IMG/VR virus record: IMGVR_UViG_3300025889_000662
Coordinates: 1 to 29,593 of that record
Reading direction: 5' to 3' (one strand)
Origin: a virus
Length of the DNA stretch: 29,593 bases
The notes under the pieces are model-generated. The model worked only from the letters and a program-made list of their open reading frames with translations, was not told the DNA's origin and did no database searches. Position 1 is the first letter of the stretch. Each line of letters begins with the position of its first letter. Shown piece after piece: positions 7,248 through 14,863 of the stretch. The position numbers and the translations under genes are program-made.

Positions 7248-8273
7248 TCAATCGAAGTTAGAGGTGTTCGTGGCGCGAACGATGCCGAGGTTCTTAAGCT
7301 CGTACACCTTCGACCAATTGCTCACCGTCTCCAGTTGGGCACGGGTGGGGTTGGTGGTGGTCACCGCCCACTTCGAGCCAACAGGGTGGTAGCAATAGTG
7401 CAGGTCGATCGACATGGCATCGCTCTTAGCGAGGATGTCACGATCAGTTTCGGTCTGCATCGCCATTTGCTCGCCCGATGCAACTGCTCCTTCAGTGAAG
7501 AAGTAGGTTGCGTATTCGGTCGAGGAACCGCTGCCCTCGGTTTGCACATCATCCGAAACGATGACACGCAGACCCATGTAGGTCGGGACAGTGGGATTGC
7601 CGTAAGCAGCAACGATCGAACCACCGGATTGGGTGGTCGAAGTGCCACGGGCATCGGCGGTGCTGACGTAATCGATAGCACGGCGCTCTACAAGGTCGTA
7701 ATAGACCTTGGAGTGCATGCAAACGGCAGCCAGCTTGTCACCTTGATCGCCCAGCAGGGAGCGAGCTTCGGCAACGTGGCGTGGGCTAAGCACGGTGGGG
7801 GTGTCACCGGACTCGCCATCAATGGTCAGACCAAAGAAGGCAGCAGAGGAGCTGGTGGTGCCCAGGGTGCCGAACACACCTTTGAGGCAGGACAGGAGAT
7901 CCTTCTGACGCTGATTGGCAACGTAGTCAGCAACCTTGGCGCCAATGGCAGCCATCGGATCGCTACCAGCTGCAAGAGCCGCGAGGTCACGAGCCTCAAA
8001 GGCGCGACCACGGTGCAGGATCACGCCAACTTGCTTGTCAGCAGTGATTTTGCCGGGGGTCAGAGAAGAGCTGTCAGACAGCACTTCAAAGTCACCGGAG
8101 AGGTTTGCCTTCCAGAAAGGCACGTTGATGAAGTCACCGCCCTCAGTGGCATTCAGCTCAGCCATCGGACGCACAACACCGCTAGCCAAGAAGGCATCGC
8201 GCTGAGTGGTCTGTTCAATGACGTACGGCGTAAATACCTCAGGAACGATGATGTCCGACCGAAGAGTCGCCAT
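7248..8273 (-). CDS. Major capsid protein
   Basis: A 341-residue protein beginning MATLRSDIIVPEVFTPYVIE, then a glycine- and acid-rich loop (AELNATEGGDFINVPFWKAN), an E-loop-like segment, RGRAFEARDLAALAAGSDPM and a long spine helix (AIGAKVADYVANQRQKDLLS). The C-terminal half holds the A-domain pattern (LAAVCMHSKVYYDLVERRAI) and IDLHYCYHPVGSKWAV. This fits the Gp13-like HK97-fold major capsid family. It lies between the scaffold gene and a highly translated capsid-associated gene. No protease gene or cleavable delta domain is seen; the scaffold is separate. Confidence 0.9.
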   Translation of the reverse strand: MATLRSDIIVPEVFTPYVIEQTTQRDAFLASGVVRPMAELNATEGGDFINVPFWKANLSGDFEVLSDSSSLTPGKITADKQVGVILHRGRAFEARDLAALAAGSDPMAAIGAKVADYVANQRQKDLLSCLKGVFGTLGTTSSSAAFFGLTIDGESGDTPTVLSPRHVAEARSLLGDQGDKLAAVCMHSKVYYDLVERRAIDYVSTADARGTSTTQSGGSIVAAYGNPTVPTYMGLRVIVSDDVQTEGSGSSTEYATYFFTEGAVASGEQMAMQTETDRDILAKSDAMSIDLHYCYHPVGSKWAVTTTNPTRAQLETVSNWSKVYELKNLGIVRATNTSNFD

Positions 8274-8343
8274 CGTTTGAATCCAAAAGTGTTTTACAGG
8301 ACGGGCGCAGCCCTAATACCAGCGCAGCCGGTTTGCTGAAAGT

Positions 8344-9027
8344 TTAACGTGAAGCCTGTGCTTTCAGCTTTTCATACAAGTCACGATCTGTTCTAAACAG
8401 CCGTGATTGTTCGGTCAGGTTGTAACTCTCAGGCAAGAACGGGTTAGCAACACCAGCGGGGATCTCGCCACTGCTGCGTCCGATGGGTGCGCCACTGCCT
8501 TGTGGCTTGGGCTGTTTTTGCATCCAGCTAGGCAGGGTCTTTGCCCATTCCTGAACTGGCGTGCGCTGGTAACCGTCAACCACCACAACGGTGCCATCAG
8601 GCTCACGCTCGATCTGATCAGGCGACAACTTGGTCTTCATCACCAAGTCGGGATCATGCACGATGTCCGCCAAGGCACTGACTGCAGGCGTTAGCAGCTC
8701 AAGTTCCCGCACTCGGGACTCAAGCTCTGAGATGCGCTGGTCCTTTGCCGCCGTCGCCTCACGGTATTGCTGCTCCAAAGCCTGTCGGGCTTCAGAGTAT
8801 TTGCCTTGAGATTCGAGCTGTTGTTGCTCGACTTGTCTTTTGAAATCAAGCAGTTCTTGGACGTTAATTCCGTCAGGCACTGCTTTTGCCTGCTCGACCG
8901 CTTTTTTGTACTCATCTAGAAGCTCTGCATTTTTGCGGTCCATTGCCGCCAGTCTTTTTTGCAGTGCTTCAACTTCTTGTGAAGCATCAAAAGCCGCAGG
9001 CTCTTGTGCTTGTGTTTCGTCAGACAT
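8344..9027 (-). CDS. Capsid scaffolding protein
   Basis: A 227-residue protein, acidic and coiled-coil through residues 15-115 (EVEALQKRLAAMDRKNAELL, QVEQQQLESQGKYSEARQAL, RISELESRVRELELL), then a less structured C-terminus rich in Pro, Gly and Ser with a basic final helix (RLFRTDRDLYEKLKAQASR). This matches phage scaffolding proteins, whose basic C-terminal helix contacts the coat protein. It lies directly upstream of the major capsid gene with a 70-nt gap. The gap holds a short GGGC/GCCC inverted repeat but no clear terminator. Confidence 0.85.
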   Translation of the reverse strand: MSDETQAQEPAAFDASQEVEALQKRLAAMDRKNAELLDEYKKAVEQAKAVPDGINVQELLDFKRQVEQQQLESQGKYSEARQALEQQYREATAAKDQRISELESRVRELELLTPAVSALADIVHDPDLVMKTKLSPDQIEREPDGTVVVVDGYQRTPVQEWAKTLPSWMQKQPKPQGSGAPIGRSSGEIPAGVANPFLPESYNLTEQSRLFRTDRDLYEKLKAQASR

Positions 9028-9078
9028 GAATAACCCGCAGGGTTCTTGCGGTCCTACATTAGTGGTTGGTAACTGGTG

Positions 9079-9273
9079 ATGTCAAAACGGGAATGGGACA
9101 CGCCAGTGCGTGAACCTTGGAATCCCTTGATCTATCAGTGCCTGAAAGCCATTGATCGTCATATGGCGGCATACCTTGCGACTGGTAGCACCTGGCACGC
9201 GATTAAGGCGCAGGAGCTGCGCCGTTATGTCGCAGAGCTTAAAGACTGGATCTGCCTGCAGGAAGACAGGTAA
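9079..9273 (+). CDS. Small protein on the plus strand inside the leftward late operon
   Basis: A 64-residue frame starting MSKREWDTPVREPWNPLIYQ and ending YVAELKDWICLQEDR. It exactly fills the 246-base space between the scaffold gene and the next minus-strand gene, where no minus-strand frame is convincing. It is rich in Trp and helical residues, unlike a random antisense frame. I recall similar W-N-P-L-I-Y-Q small proteins in cyanophages. A GTG one codon earlier (9076) is an alternative start. No Shine-Dalgarno site is seen. Function unknown. Being opposite to the surrounding operon, it would need its own promoter. Confidence 0.55.
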   Translation: MSKREWDTPVREPWNPLIYQCLKAIDRHMAAYLATGSTWHAIKAQELRRYVAELKDWICLQEDR

Positions 9274-9546
9274 TCACCACTTTTCCTTGTCAGCCCAGTA
9301 CGCCGCTGACATCTTGCCTTTGGCGATGTTCTTGGCGTGCCGCGCTTTAAACGATGCCCTTCTGGCTTTGTCTGCTGCTGACTCTCCTTTTTGCGCTGGT
9401 GAGCCTGACACGCCCTGCTGACCGAACCTGATCAGCCGCACCTTGTCTCCTTCCTTGGCAAGCACGGCATGAGACTTGCTTGGGTGCTTAGGAGTTCGCT
9501 TGGGCTTGTTATACCCGTCAAACTGCTCGCCTCGGTAGGTAATCAT
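9274..9546 (-). CDS. Conserved small basic phage protein
   Basis: A 90-residue protein with strong charge: N-terminal strand MITYRGEQFDGYNKPKRTPK, central KVRLIRFGQQGVSGSPAQKG, and a C-terminal basic helix ending AKNIAKGKMSAAYWADKEKW. The segments R-L-I-R-F-G-Q-Q-G and A-R-H-A-K-N-I-A-K-G with the S-A-A-Y-W-A-D-K end recur in small phage proteins I have seen near head genes; no function is established to my knowledge. Its ATG overlaps the upstream stop (ATGA). Lysine and arginine abundance suggests nucleic-acid contact or an internal capsid role (guess). Confidence 0.75.
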   Translation of the reverse strand: MITYRGEQFDGYNKPKRTPKHPSKSHAVLAKEGDKVRLIRFGQQGVSGSPAQKGESAADKARRASFKARHAKNIAKGKMSAAYWADKEKW

Positions 9547-9770
9547 TTCCGCTTCGGCGCAGGGCTTAACTCTGACCGTTGCTTCAGCACCGGGTTGCCC
9601 GTGCTTTCGGACTTGATCGCAACCACCGGATCATCGGTAGTACCACGACGAGTGACCGTGCCACCAGTCGGACCTTTGATCGAATGTGATCCTTCGCCAG
9701 GCGTGCTGGTCACGATGCCATAGGTGCGGACACCTTGGTATAGCCAGCTAACACGATCACCGCGCTTCAC
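9543..9770 (-). CDS. Small TUDOR/HVA1-like domain protein
   Basis: A 75-residue protein beginning MKRGDRVSWLYQGVRTYGIV and containing a K-G-P-T-G-G-T-V-T-R turn. The G-D-R-V-S-W start followed by G-x-V beta strands fits the small hypervirulence-associated (HVA1) TUDOR-like fold. That family occurs widely in bacteria and phages without a proven function. It starts at a GTG (9770) overlapping the upstream stop as GTGA, and its own stop overlaps the next ATG. Role in the virion or in DNA binding is unknown. Confidence 0.65.
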   Translation of the reverse strand: MKRGDRVSWLYQGVRTYGIVTSTPGEGSHSIKGPTGGTVTRRGTTDDPVVAIKSESTGNPVLKQRSELSPAPKRK

Positions 9771-9958
9771 TTCTTCTTGCCTCCTTTTCTGGGCTTAGCA
9801 ACACCAGCTTCGCTAAGGGCGATGGCGATTGCCTGCTTACGGCTTTTTACCTTGGGACCCTTTCCCGGTCCCGGTTTGCCGCTTTTTAGCGTTCCCGCCT
9901 TGTACTCCTTCATCACCTTCTCCACCTTCTTTTGCTGCCTGCTGCTTTGCTTTGCCAT
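9767..9958 (-). CDS. Small lysine-rich protein (DUF6496-like)
   Basis: A 63-residue, very basic protein: MAKQSSRQQKKVEKVMKEYK, then AGTLKSGKPGPGKGPKVKSR and KQAIAIALSEAGVAKPRKGG. The K-V-x-K-V-M-x-E-Y/F-K-x-G-T-L-K-S-G and S-R-K-Q-A-I-A-I-A-L-S-E-A-G motifs are those of the DUF6496 family. Its function is not known to me; the composition suggests DNA or RNA binding. The frame overlaps the preceding small gene by 122 bases, the longest same-strand overlap here, so one of the two may be expressed differently. Confidence 0.72.
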   Translation of the reverse strand: MAKQSSRQQKKVEKVMKEYKAGTLKSGKPGPGKGPKVKSRKQAIAIALSEAGVAKPRKGGKKK

Positions 9959-10091
9959 TGATCGGCTCCACTTGACCCAATGCTAAGCCGAACTTATTGC
10001 GCCATTGCAGGGTGCCATCAGCGAGCTTGACCTGACGTGCCAGCACCTGTTCGCCGTTGAGATTAATCGTTTGGAACTCTTGGTTTGACAT
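9837..10091 (-). CDS. Small protein of unknown function, overlapping both neighbours
   Basis: An 84-residue frame beginning MSNQEFQTINLNGEQVLARQ and continuing VKLADGTLQWRNKFGLALGQ. The first 45 residues look like a real small beta domain and occupy 104 bases (9959-10062) used by no other gene. The last 40 residues are low-complexity Gly/Lys/Glu and overlap the DUF6496-like gene in another frame, so the true product might end differently, for example through a frameshift into that gene. The start overlaps the end of the minor head gene by 29 bases. Function unknown. Confidence 0.55.
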   Translation of the reverse strand: MSNQEFQTINLNGEQVLARQVKLADGTLQWRNKFGLALGQVEPINGKAKQQAAKEGGEGDEGVQGGNAKKRQTGTGKGSQGKKP

Positions 10092-11211
10092 TGGGATAAC
10101 GTCGCTTGAGTTGCTCCAAGGTTAGTTCGGACCCGTCCTGCCGAACAAAGCGGCGCAAGGCGTCATCCGGTCCATACTGTTTTGCAAGGTAGTTGAAGTA
10201 GGGCGTCTTGCTACCGAAGACTTGCTCTTTCTTTGCCGGGTTATCCATTAGCCATTGCCCATAGGTCTGGCGCAGCTCAGCATCACGCGCTGCAAAGCCC
10301 TTGACGATTGGCACCCGCATTGACCGGCAGTTGAAATGCAACGGCGGCTGTGGTCCTTCACCCCACTTGTAAACCTTGCCGTCCAGTGAGCGGCAGATTG
10401 GCGAGGTGCGCGTGTCGAGAATTGCCGTGTAACGGTATTTGGTGGTGGCATCAGGGTTTGCTGCTGCGACCTGCTGCATGGCTGCATCAGACACCTGCGT
10501 AATGCTGCTGCGGACGATGGCTCGGATCTGATTGTTTGGCATCGAGGTCAGCAAGCCACCCTGCTGGATAATTTGCTGCGTGGTGCCAAGCTGTTCACGG
10601 TTTAGCCTGCCACGTAACCGGCGGACGATGCTTTCAGTCGATTCACCAGTCAGCAGTCCATTGCGGACGGCTTGACTGAACATCTCGGCTTGTTTAGTGC
10701 CGATATTTTCAAACGCCTTGCGTACCACTTCGCCATTGGGCAGGGTCAAGGTGGCACCATCTGCAACAGTGATGCGTGCGACAGCAGTTCGGGCTGCACC
10801 TGGCAGTTGGTCACTCAGCGAGACGATCCCAAGCTGCGTGGGGTCAGTGGTGACAACAGCCTGAGCAAATTGTGGGCTGATTTCAACGGTGCGAACAATG
10901 ACCTGCGAACTGGCGGGCAGTAGGTCTTGTAGTTGTTCAGTCATGAAATCTGACTGCAAAAGTGCCAAGCCCTGCAGCTCATCCGCCATCAACACCGTGC
11001 TCTCGCCAGACCATGTAGCCAATGATTCCTTGAGCTGAGCAAGGATTGCGCGAAGCCTGCCTGCTGTCTGCGTCTGTGGATCCAAGACTGCAAGACGATC
11101 TACAGCGTCAAGGATCACGTCGTTGTAAGCCCTGACGATGCGCCTTGTTACGCCATTGCTGTAGCGGTTTAGGTCGATGGCGTTACGGTAAAACTCGGAA
11201 TGCTGCGTCAT
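10063..11211 (-). CDS. Minor head protein, Mu gpF / SPP1 gp7-like
   Basis: A 382-residue protein. The N-terminal two thirds are helical (NRYSNGVTRRIVRAYNDVIL; MFSQAVRNGLLTGESTESIV), followed by the family's signature: YTAILDTRTSPICRSLDGKV, then PPLHFNCRSMRVPIV. The D-x-R-T-S-x-x-C-R-x-L-D-G and P-P-L-H-F-N-C-R motifs define the Mu F-like/SPP1 gp7-like minor head domain, associated with the portal and DNA ejection. The gene lies two genes after the portal, as expected. Its start overlaps the previous stop by 4 bases. Confidence 0.9.
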   Translation of the reverse strand: MTQHSEFYRNAIDLNRYSNGVTRRIVRAYNDVILDAVDRLAVLDPQTQTAGRLRAILAQLKESLATWSGESTVLMADELQGLALLQSDFMTEQLQDLLPASSQVIVRTVEISPQFAQAVVTTDPTQLGIVSLSDQLPGAARTAVARITVADGATLTLPNGEVVRKAFENIGTKQAEMFSQAVRNGLLTGESTESIVRRLRGRLNREQLGTTQQIIQQGGLLTSMPNNQIRAIVRSSITQVSDAAMQQVAAANPDATTKYRYTAILDTRTSPICRSLDGKVYKWGEGPQPPLHFNCRSMRVPIVKGFAARDAELRQTYGQWLMDNPAKKEQVFGSKTPYFNYLAKQYGPDDALRRFVRQDGSELTLEQLKRRYPNVKPRVPND

Positions 11212-11462
11212 GACACCAGTCCAAGCTCTTCTGCAGAGCAGGGTGACATCACCATGACATCAGCTCCGGCACGCAGGCAGCGTTCTACCAAGCCATGCAA
11301 CACGTATTCGACATGCTCTACGTCATGCTCCAGTTGCATTTCTTCAACTTCATACTGCTTGCCATTGCGAAACCATGCGACACGGACCACAGCAAAAATT
11401 GATGCCTCAAGCTGATGCTGAATGATATTCAGCTGCTGCTTGCGTGGCTTTGATGCACCCAT
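11208..11462 (-). CDS. Small protein between portal and minor head genes
   Basis: An 84-residue protein, MGASKPRKQQLNIIQHQLEA through EEMQLEHDVEHVEYVLHGLV. The frame stays open upstream to 11747, but that part is antisense-like low quality sequence within the portal gene. I chose the ATG at 11462 because AGGAGG lies 7 bases before it. It is rich in His, Glu and Val with amphipathic helices. Function unknown; the place suggests a portal- or head-associated role. Confidence 0.68.
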   Translation of the reverse strand: MGASKPRKQQLNIIQHQLEASIFAVVRVAWFRNGKQYEVEEMQLEHDVEHVEYVLHGLVERCLRAGADVMVMSPCSAEELGLVS

Positions 11463-11484
11463 GACCAAGCCTCCTGCCACCCAA

Positions 11485-12930
11485 TCATGTTGGCATCTCT
11501 CCCTCGTCTTCTGGTTCGGCAGACTCCTCTGGGATTGAAGCCATCGCACGAGGTTCAGGAGCTGCCATCTCGATGTAACCGCCAGCTTGAGTTGACTCAA
11601 TCTCCTCTTCAACATTGAACTCATCGCCAAGAACTTCGCCTTCGTAAAGCTGGTCAAGCAGTGTCTTCTGGGTAATGGTGCCAGCGGTGTAAAGCTGAAG
11701 CAGGGATTGGATCTCCTGTGGCTCAAGACGAGTCCCAAGGAAGTCACGATTTACAAAGCTGCTACCAACGTCCTCGATGTTGAGGTAATGGGCATGGTGA
11801 GCAAGGCAGTTGTCGATTAGGTCTTGCATGTTCTGCGCGATCACCATCATCGTGCTGTCGCCTTGGCTGCGGTCGATGCGCTTCGACTCTGCGGTTTCAG
11901 CGGATAACTTTTGACCAAGAACGGCAGACAGACCTAGCTCATTGATCTGCGATGCAAGCTGATCAAGGCGGCGGAACTGTGAGTCGAAGGCATTGCTTGG
12001 TGGAGCGATATATTCTGCCCGCCCGTCACTGGGGAAACTGATCGCTTCGCCTGGACCTGCGCTGACTTCCTCAGCAGAGCTTGGGAAGCCAAAGAATGCC
12101 AGCATCGGAACGGCACTGATGTGCAGCTGGTTGTCCAGATCAGATTGGACTTGATATGCCTTGAGGTTGAGGTTGGCAATATCCTCAAGCGGTGGGCGTG
12201 ACTCCATGAAGTTCACGCGGTTGGCGTAGGCAACGCCAAACGGGATGTGATCTAGCGTCGTGGTGCCGCTGTCGTGTACTTGGAACTGCCCCTTGGCATC
12301 AAGGCGGTGAATCTCGAAAGCACCGGGGGTTAGCACGCGCACCTGCTCGACTTCCTTTTCGCCGTAGTCACCATCAGGCACGATGACTTTTTCAAGCAGG
12401 CGTAGCTGCGTTAGCTGCTGTGCGCCATTGATGAGATCAGTCCGCCAGCCAAGGATCTCCCGTGGCGAATAAGTAACCCAATAGGGGCGACCAAGCTCAC
12501 CAGCGGCAGGCGCGTCAACAAGCACACCGATATGCCCGTAACGGACCATCTTGCGGCAGGCTTCATAGCACCAGACATTCAGGTCGTTGCCTTGCAGGTC
12601 AACGTCGAATAGCTGCTCGCGGACAACGTCTGATACATCGTTAAGCCTGACTGGTTTACGGGTTAACATGCCAGCCAGCATCCGCTCAAGGCGCTGGTAG
12701 TACGGCGGGCATACGGAACGAGCAAGCCTGTTGTCATAGCTCTCATCAAGCTCCCGTGGCTCTTGCGGGAGGTAGCGGCGATGACGGCGACGCAGTTCGT
12801 AGGTGCCACCGACCAGATCTTCAATCAAGATCCAGTGGGGCTCCTGGTTGCGCCATGCGGCGTTGGGATCGTTGACCTTGGCGACGCGAGCGGTCAACTG
12901 GCGATCGTAATGATTAAAGCCGGAGTACAC
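11485..12930 (-). CDS. Portal protein (DUF4055 family)
   Basis: A 481-residue protein with the DUF4055 portal pattern: DNRLARSVCPPYYQRLERML, AGMLTRKPVRLNDV, a membrane-like strand YGHIGVLVDAPA, PYWVTYSPREILGWRTDLIN, and a stem/wing region GFPSSAEEVSAGPGEAISFP. The helical region GLSAVLGQKLSAETAESKRI is the E-T-A-x-x-K-R segment typical of these portals. The C-terminus is acidic (PEESAEPEDEGEMPT). The start is a GTG at 12930; a stop lies nine codons upstream in frame, and no good Shine-Dalgarno site is visible. It forms the DNA channel at the capsid vertex and docks the terminase encoded upstream. Confidence 0.88.
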   Translation of the reverse strand: MYSGFNHYDRQLTARVAKVNDPNAAWRNQEPHWILIEDLVGGTYELRRRHRRYLPQEPRELDESYDNRLARSVCPPYYQRLERMLAGMLTRKPVRLNDVSDVVREQLFDVDLQGNDLNVWCYEACRKMVRYGHIGVLVDAPAAGELGRPYWVTYSPREILGWRTDLINGAQQLTQLRLLEKVIVPDGDYGEKEVEQVRVLTPGAFEIHRLDAKGQFQVHDSGTTTLDHIPFGVAYANRVNFMESRPPLEDIANLNLKAYQVQSDLDNQLHISAVPMLAFFGFPSSAEEVSAGPGEAISFPSDGRAEYIAPPSNAFDSQFRRLDQLASQINELGLSAVLGQKLSAETAESKRIDRSQGDSTMMVIAQNMQDLIDNCLAHHAHYLNIEDVGSSFVNRDFLGTRLEPQEIQSLLQLYTAGTITQKTLLDQLYEGEVLGDEFNVEEEIESTQAGGYIEMAAPEPRAMASIPEESAEPEDEGEMPT

Positions 12931-13183
12931 CAGTTTTATCGCGCAGGCTATGAATCAGTTTAGGCTGCGATAAGAAGTTGATCCTCTGCTAGCAGAAGCG
13001 TGAAAGCAGAAAACCCCCACCGAAGCGGAGGTTTTCCTGCCCGATGCATGTGGATCTGAATCATCCCTCGGATCGTCATGGTGACGGTTGCCCGACTTCA
13101 GTTTCAGTTGACTGCTTCCACCGGGGCGCCCGTAGCCGCTTGTCCGATCTGGCAGTACACGGCAGGGGACTTTGCCGATGGGA
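12931..13183 (-). other. Intergenic region between terminase and portal genes
   Basis: No convincing gene: frames across it are rich in Arg, Ser and Pro and lack family resemblance. It holds the leftward terminator listed separately and a 12-bp perfect palindrome, TCTGCTAGCAGA, at 12985-12996. A 25-codon peptide frame just after the terminase stop could start only at CTG or GTG and is not called. I see no tRNA cloverleaf and no near-consensus promoter for the portal gene. Confidence 0.5.
13010..13035 (-). terminator. Rho-independent terminator between terminase and structural genes
   Basis: On the minus strand: four A, then stem CCTCCGC / GTGGGGG (7 bp including two G-U pairs) closed by a UUCG tetraloop, then TTTT and a pyrimidine-rich stretch. 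The stable tetraloop and flanking A/T tracts make a strong terminator 75 bases before the portal start. The plus strand also has a T tract, so it may work weakly in both directions. Confidence 0.8.
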
Positions 13184-14503
13184 TCAGTATATCCTAATTC
13201 CGGTGCTCTTACCAGCCTGCATGTACATCGGGTTAAAGGCACCAAGGATCAGGTAGCCCAAACCGTCTGTCCAGTGCTCGATGCCTGCTGACTTGTCGAT
13301 CACATAGTCAGAAGCACCTTCTTTGTAACAGACGTTCTTAAGAGCCTTGATGGTGTGTTTGCAGCGTGGGTGAACAAAGAGTCGTAGCTGCCCGTCAGCA
13401 GTGCGGATCATCCAGTTGGTCGCGTTGATCTTGTCCTTGACTGCCCAGGGTGCTTTGGGGCTGATGCATTGGAAGCCGTAACGGCGGATGATGTCGTGAT
13501 CGGTGCGACCCGCCGCAGATGTCTTGCGGGCGCTCCCTGTTGGATCTGGATAAGCAACAATTCGCCGGTCCGGGAATCGTTCCTTAAGGAGCTGGCAGAC
13601 CTCATCGGTGTTGGATTGTTTTACTGCGAGTTCATCCCAGATATGCACAGTATCACCGACACGAGAAGCCAGCACACCAGCCATGACACCAACATTGAAG
13701 TCAGTGCCCCAATAGATTTCTCCTCCGGTGTCTTTGACATCTTCGGAGATGTTGTCATCGCTGAAGTCAGGGTAGACGCGTCCAGCGAGGGTTTCAAAGG
13801 AAGCTAGGTATTCCTGACGAAAGGTGCGCTCGTCAAGGGTGCGACGTGCTGCTTCGATCTCGTCAGCAGGGACGTTGCCACCTTCGACTGTGGTGTAGGA
13901 AAAGGTGCGCCAGTCCTCTTGGTTCTGGGCTTGCTCCCATAGGTCATGGAACCAGTTGAGCCCTGCTGGTGTGGTGATGAACCAAGCTGGACCACCTTGG
14001 TCTGACAGGGCAGGGCGCAGGACCATTTCCCAGGCTTCCTGCTTGACGTATGCCGCCTCGTCAACGATCAGGCTGCTGAGGCTGACACCACGAAGGCTGT
14101 CGGCATTTTCAGCGCCTTTCAAGGCGATGATGCTGCCATTGGCAAGCTCGACGCTCAGTTCAGACTCGTTCTTTTTGACGTAGATATCTGATGGGACCAT
14201 GGCGCGAAGCTGACGCCATGCGATCTGCTTGGCTGATTTGTAGTTCTGGGTGACGTACCAGTTCAGGCTGCCGGGGTTTTGAATTCCCCAGGCGATTAAG
14301 CGAGCGATGCAAAGGTAGGTCTTACCAAAGCGGCGTCCAGAGCAGAGGAGCTTGAAGCGTTCTGGCGATTCCCAGACCTCACGCTGCGGTGTGGTGAGGC
14401 TGCCGTAGAGGTCTTGGGCTAATGGTTCCCAGTCAAGATCAGCTTTGATTGGTACAGGTTCAGAGAGGATTGAACCACCAGGGCAGCGCGTAAGGATGCT
14501 CAC
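13184..14503 (-). CDS. Terminase large subunit
   Basis: About 439 residues. The ATPase has a Walker A CSGRRFGKT (about residues 54-62) and a Walker B LIVDEAAY, followed by the coupling segment WFITTPAGLNWFHDLWEQAQ. The RNase-H-fold nuclease shows YWGTDFNVG and DELAV acids and an AYPDPTGSA motif. The end, GKSTGIRIY, is typical for this terminase branch. I chose the GTG at 14503, which overlaps the small-subunit stop as GTGA; a TTG at 14509 would add two residues. With the small subunit it cuts and packages the DNA through the portal. Confidence 0.95.
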   Translation of the reverse strand: MSILTRCPGGSILSEPVPIKADLDWEPLAQDLYGSLTTPQREVWESPERFKLLCSGRRFGKTYLCIARLIAWGIQNPGSLNWYVTQNYKSAKQIAWRQLRAMVPSDIYVKKNESELSVELANGSIIALKGAENADSLRGVSLSSLIVDEAAYVKQEAWEMVLRPALSDQGGPAWFITTPAGLNWFHDLWEQAQNQEDWRTFSYTTVEGGNVPADEIEAARRTLDERTFRQEYLASFETLAGRVYPDFSDDNISEDVKDTGGEIYWGTDFNVGVMAGVLASRVGDTVHIWDELAVKQSNTDEVCQLLKERFPDRRIVAYPDPTGSARKTSAAGRTDHDIIRRYGFQCISPKAPWAVKDKINATNWMIRTADGQLRLFVHPRCKHTIKALKNVCYKEGASDYVIDKSAGIEHWTDGLGYLILGAFNPMYMQAGKSTGIRIY

Positions 14504-14823
14504 GAGCAAAGCTGCGCGAGTCTGGCAGCAGTGTTAATGGCGCCAAGGGCGATGTGATATTGCCCAGCGCGACGGGCTTCAATTTGGAGTGTGGAGCATT
14601 GGGAGAGGAGGTCAGCGATCATTTGTGGTCGTTCGATGTCCCAGTCAGCTCGTAGCTGATCCCGAGCCATCTGGAGGTATTTATCAACGGTGCGTTCACC
14701 GACCCCCCAGTTTTCGGCTGCAAAGCGAACGCAGTCAGAACGCCTACCACCGTTAGCGATGATGCGAGCAAAGCGTTGAGCGCGCAGTTCGGTTTCTGCT
14801 TTTGTACCGCGATGGTCTGCCAT
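14500..14823 (-). CDS. Terminase small subunit
   Basis: A 107-residue protein directly before the large terminase gene, overlapping it by 4 bases. It contains a helix-turn-helix-like segment: CVRFAAENWGVGERTVDKYL, followed by helices QMARDQLRADWDIERPQMIA and AGQYHIALGAINTAARLAQL. This arrangement of N-terminal DNA-binding helices and a helical oligomerisation region fits small terminase subunits that recognise the packaging site. The upstream 40 bases are A/T-rich with a TATACC element that might be a leftward promoter, without a good -35. Confidence 0.82.
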   Translation of the reverse strand: MADHRGTKAETELRAQRFARIIANGGRRSDCVRFAAENWGVGERTVDKYLQMARDQLRADWDIERPQMIADLLSQCSTLQIEARRAGQYHIALGAINTAARLAQLCS

Positions 14824-14863
14824 TTATGACTCGAATGGCTTAGTGCATTTTAGGTATAGCATA

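Noticed and set aside
7197-8339. 380-codon plus-strand frame opposite the major capsid gene
   Set aside because: It is the antisense of a codon-biased, highly expressed gene. The protein has no family resemblance and runs across the capsid-associated gene boundary, whereas the minus-strand capsid reading is clear.
11463-11747. N-terminal extension of the 84-residue gene before the minor head gene
   Set aside because: The extension lies wholly within the portal gene in another frame and is Arg/Leu/Ser-rich. A perfect AGGAGG site marks the ATG at 11462 instead.
13036-13183. Possible tRNA or riboswitch between terminase stop and terminator
   Set aside because: I looked for a T-loop GTTCRANYC and acceptor pairing, and for glutamine- and cobalamin-riboswitch consensus stretches, and found none convincing. 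A covariance-model search would settle this.
12955-13245. 96-codon minus-strand frame between terminase and portal genes
   Set aside because: It spans the strong terminator hairpin and the end of the terminase gene, is rich in Arg/Ser/Pro, and has no recognisable domain.
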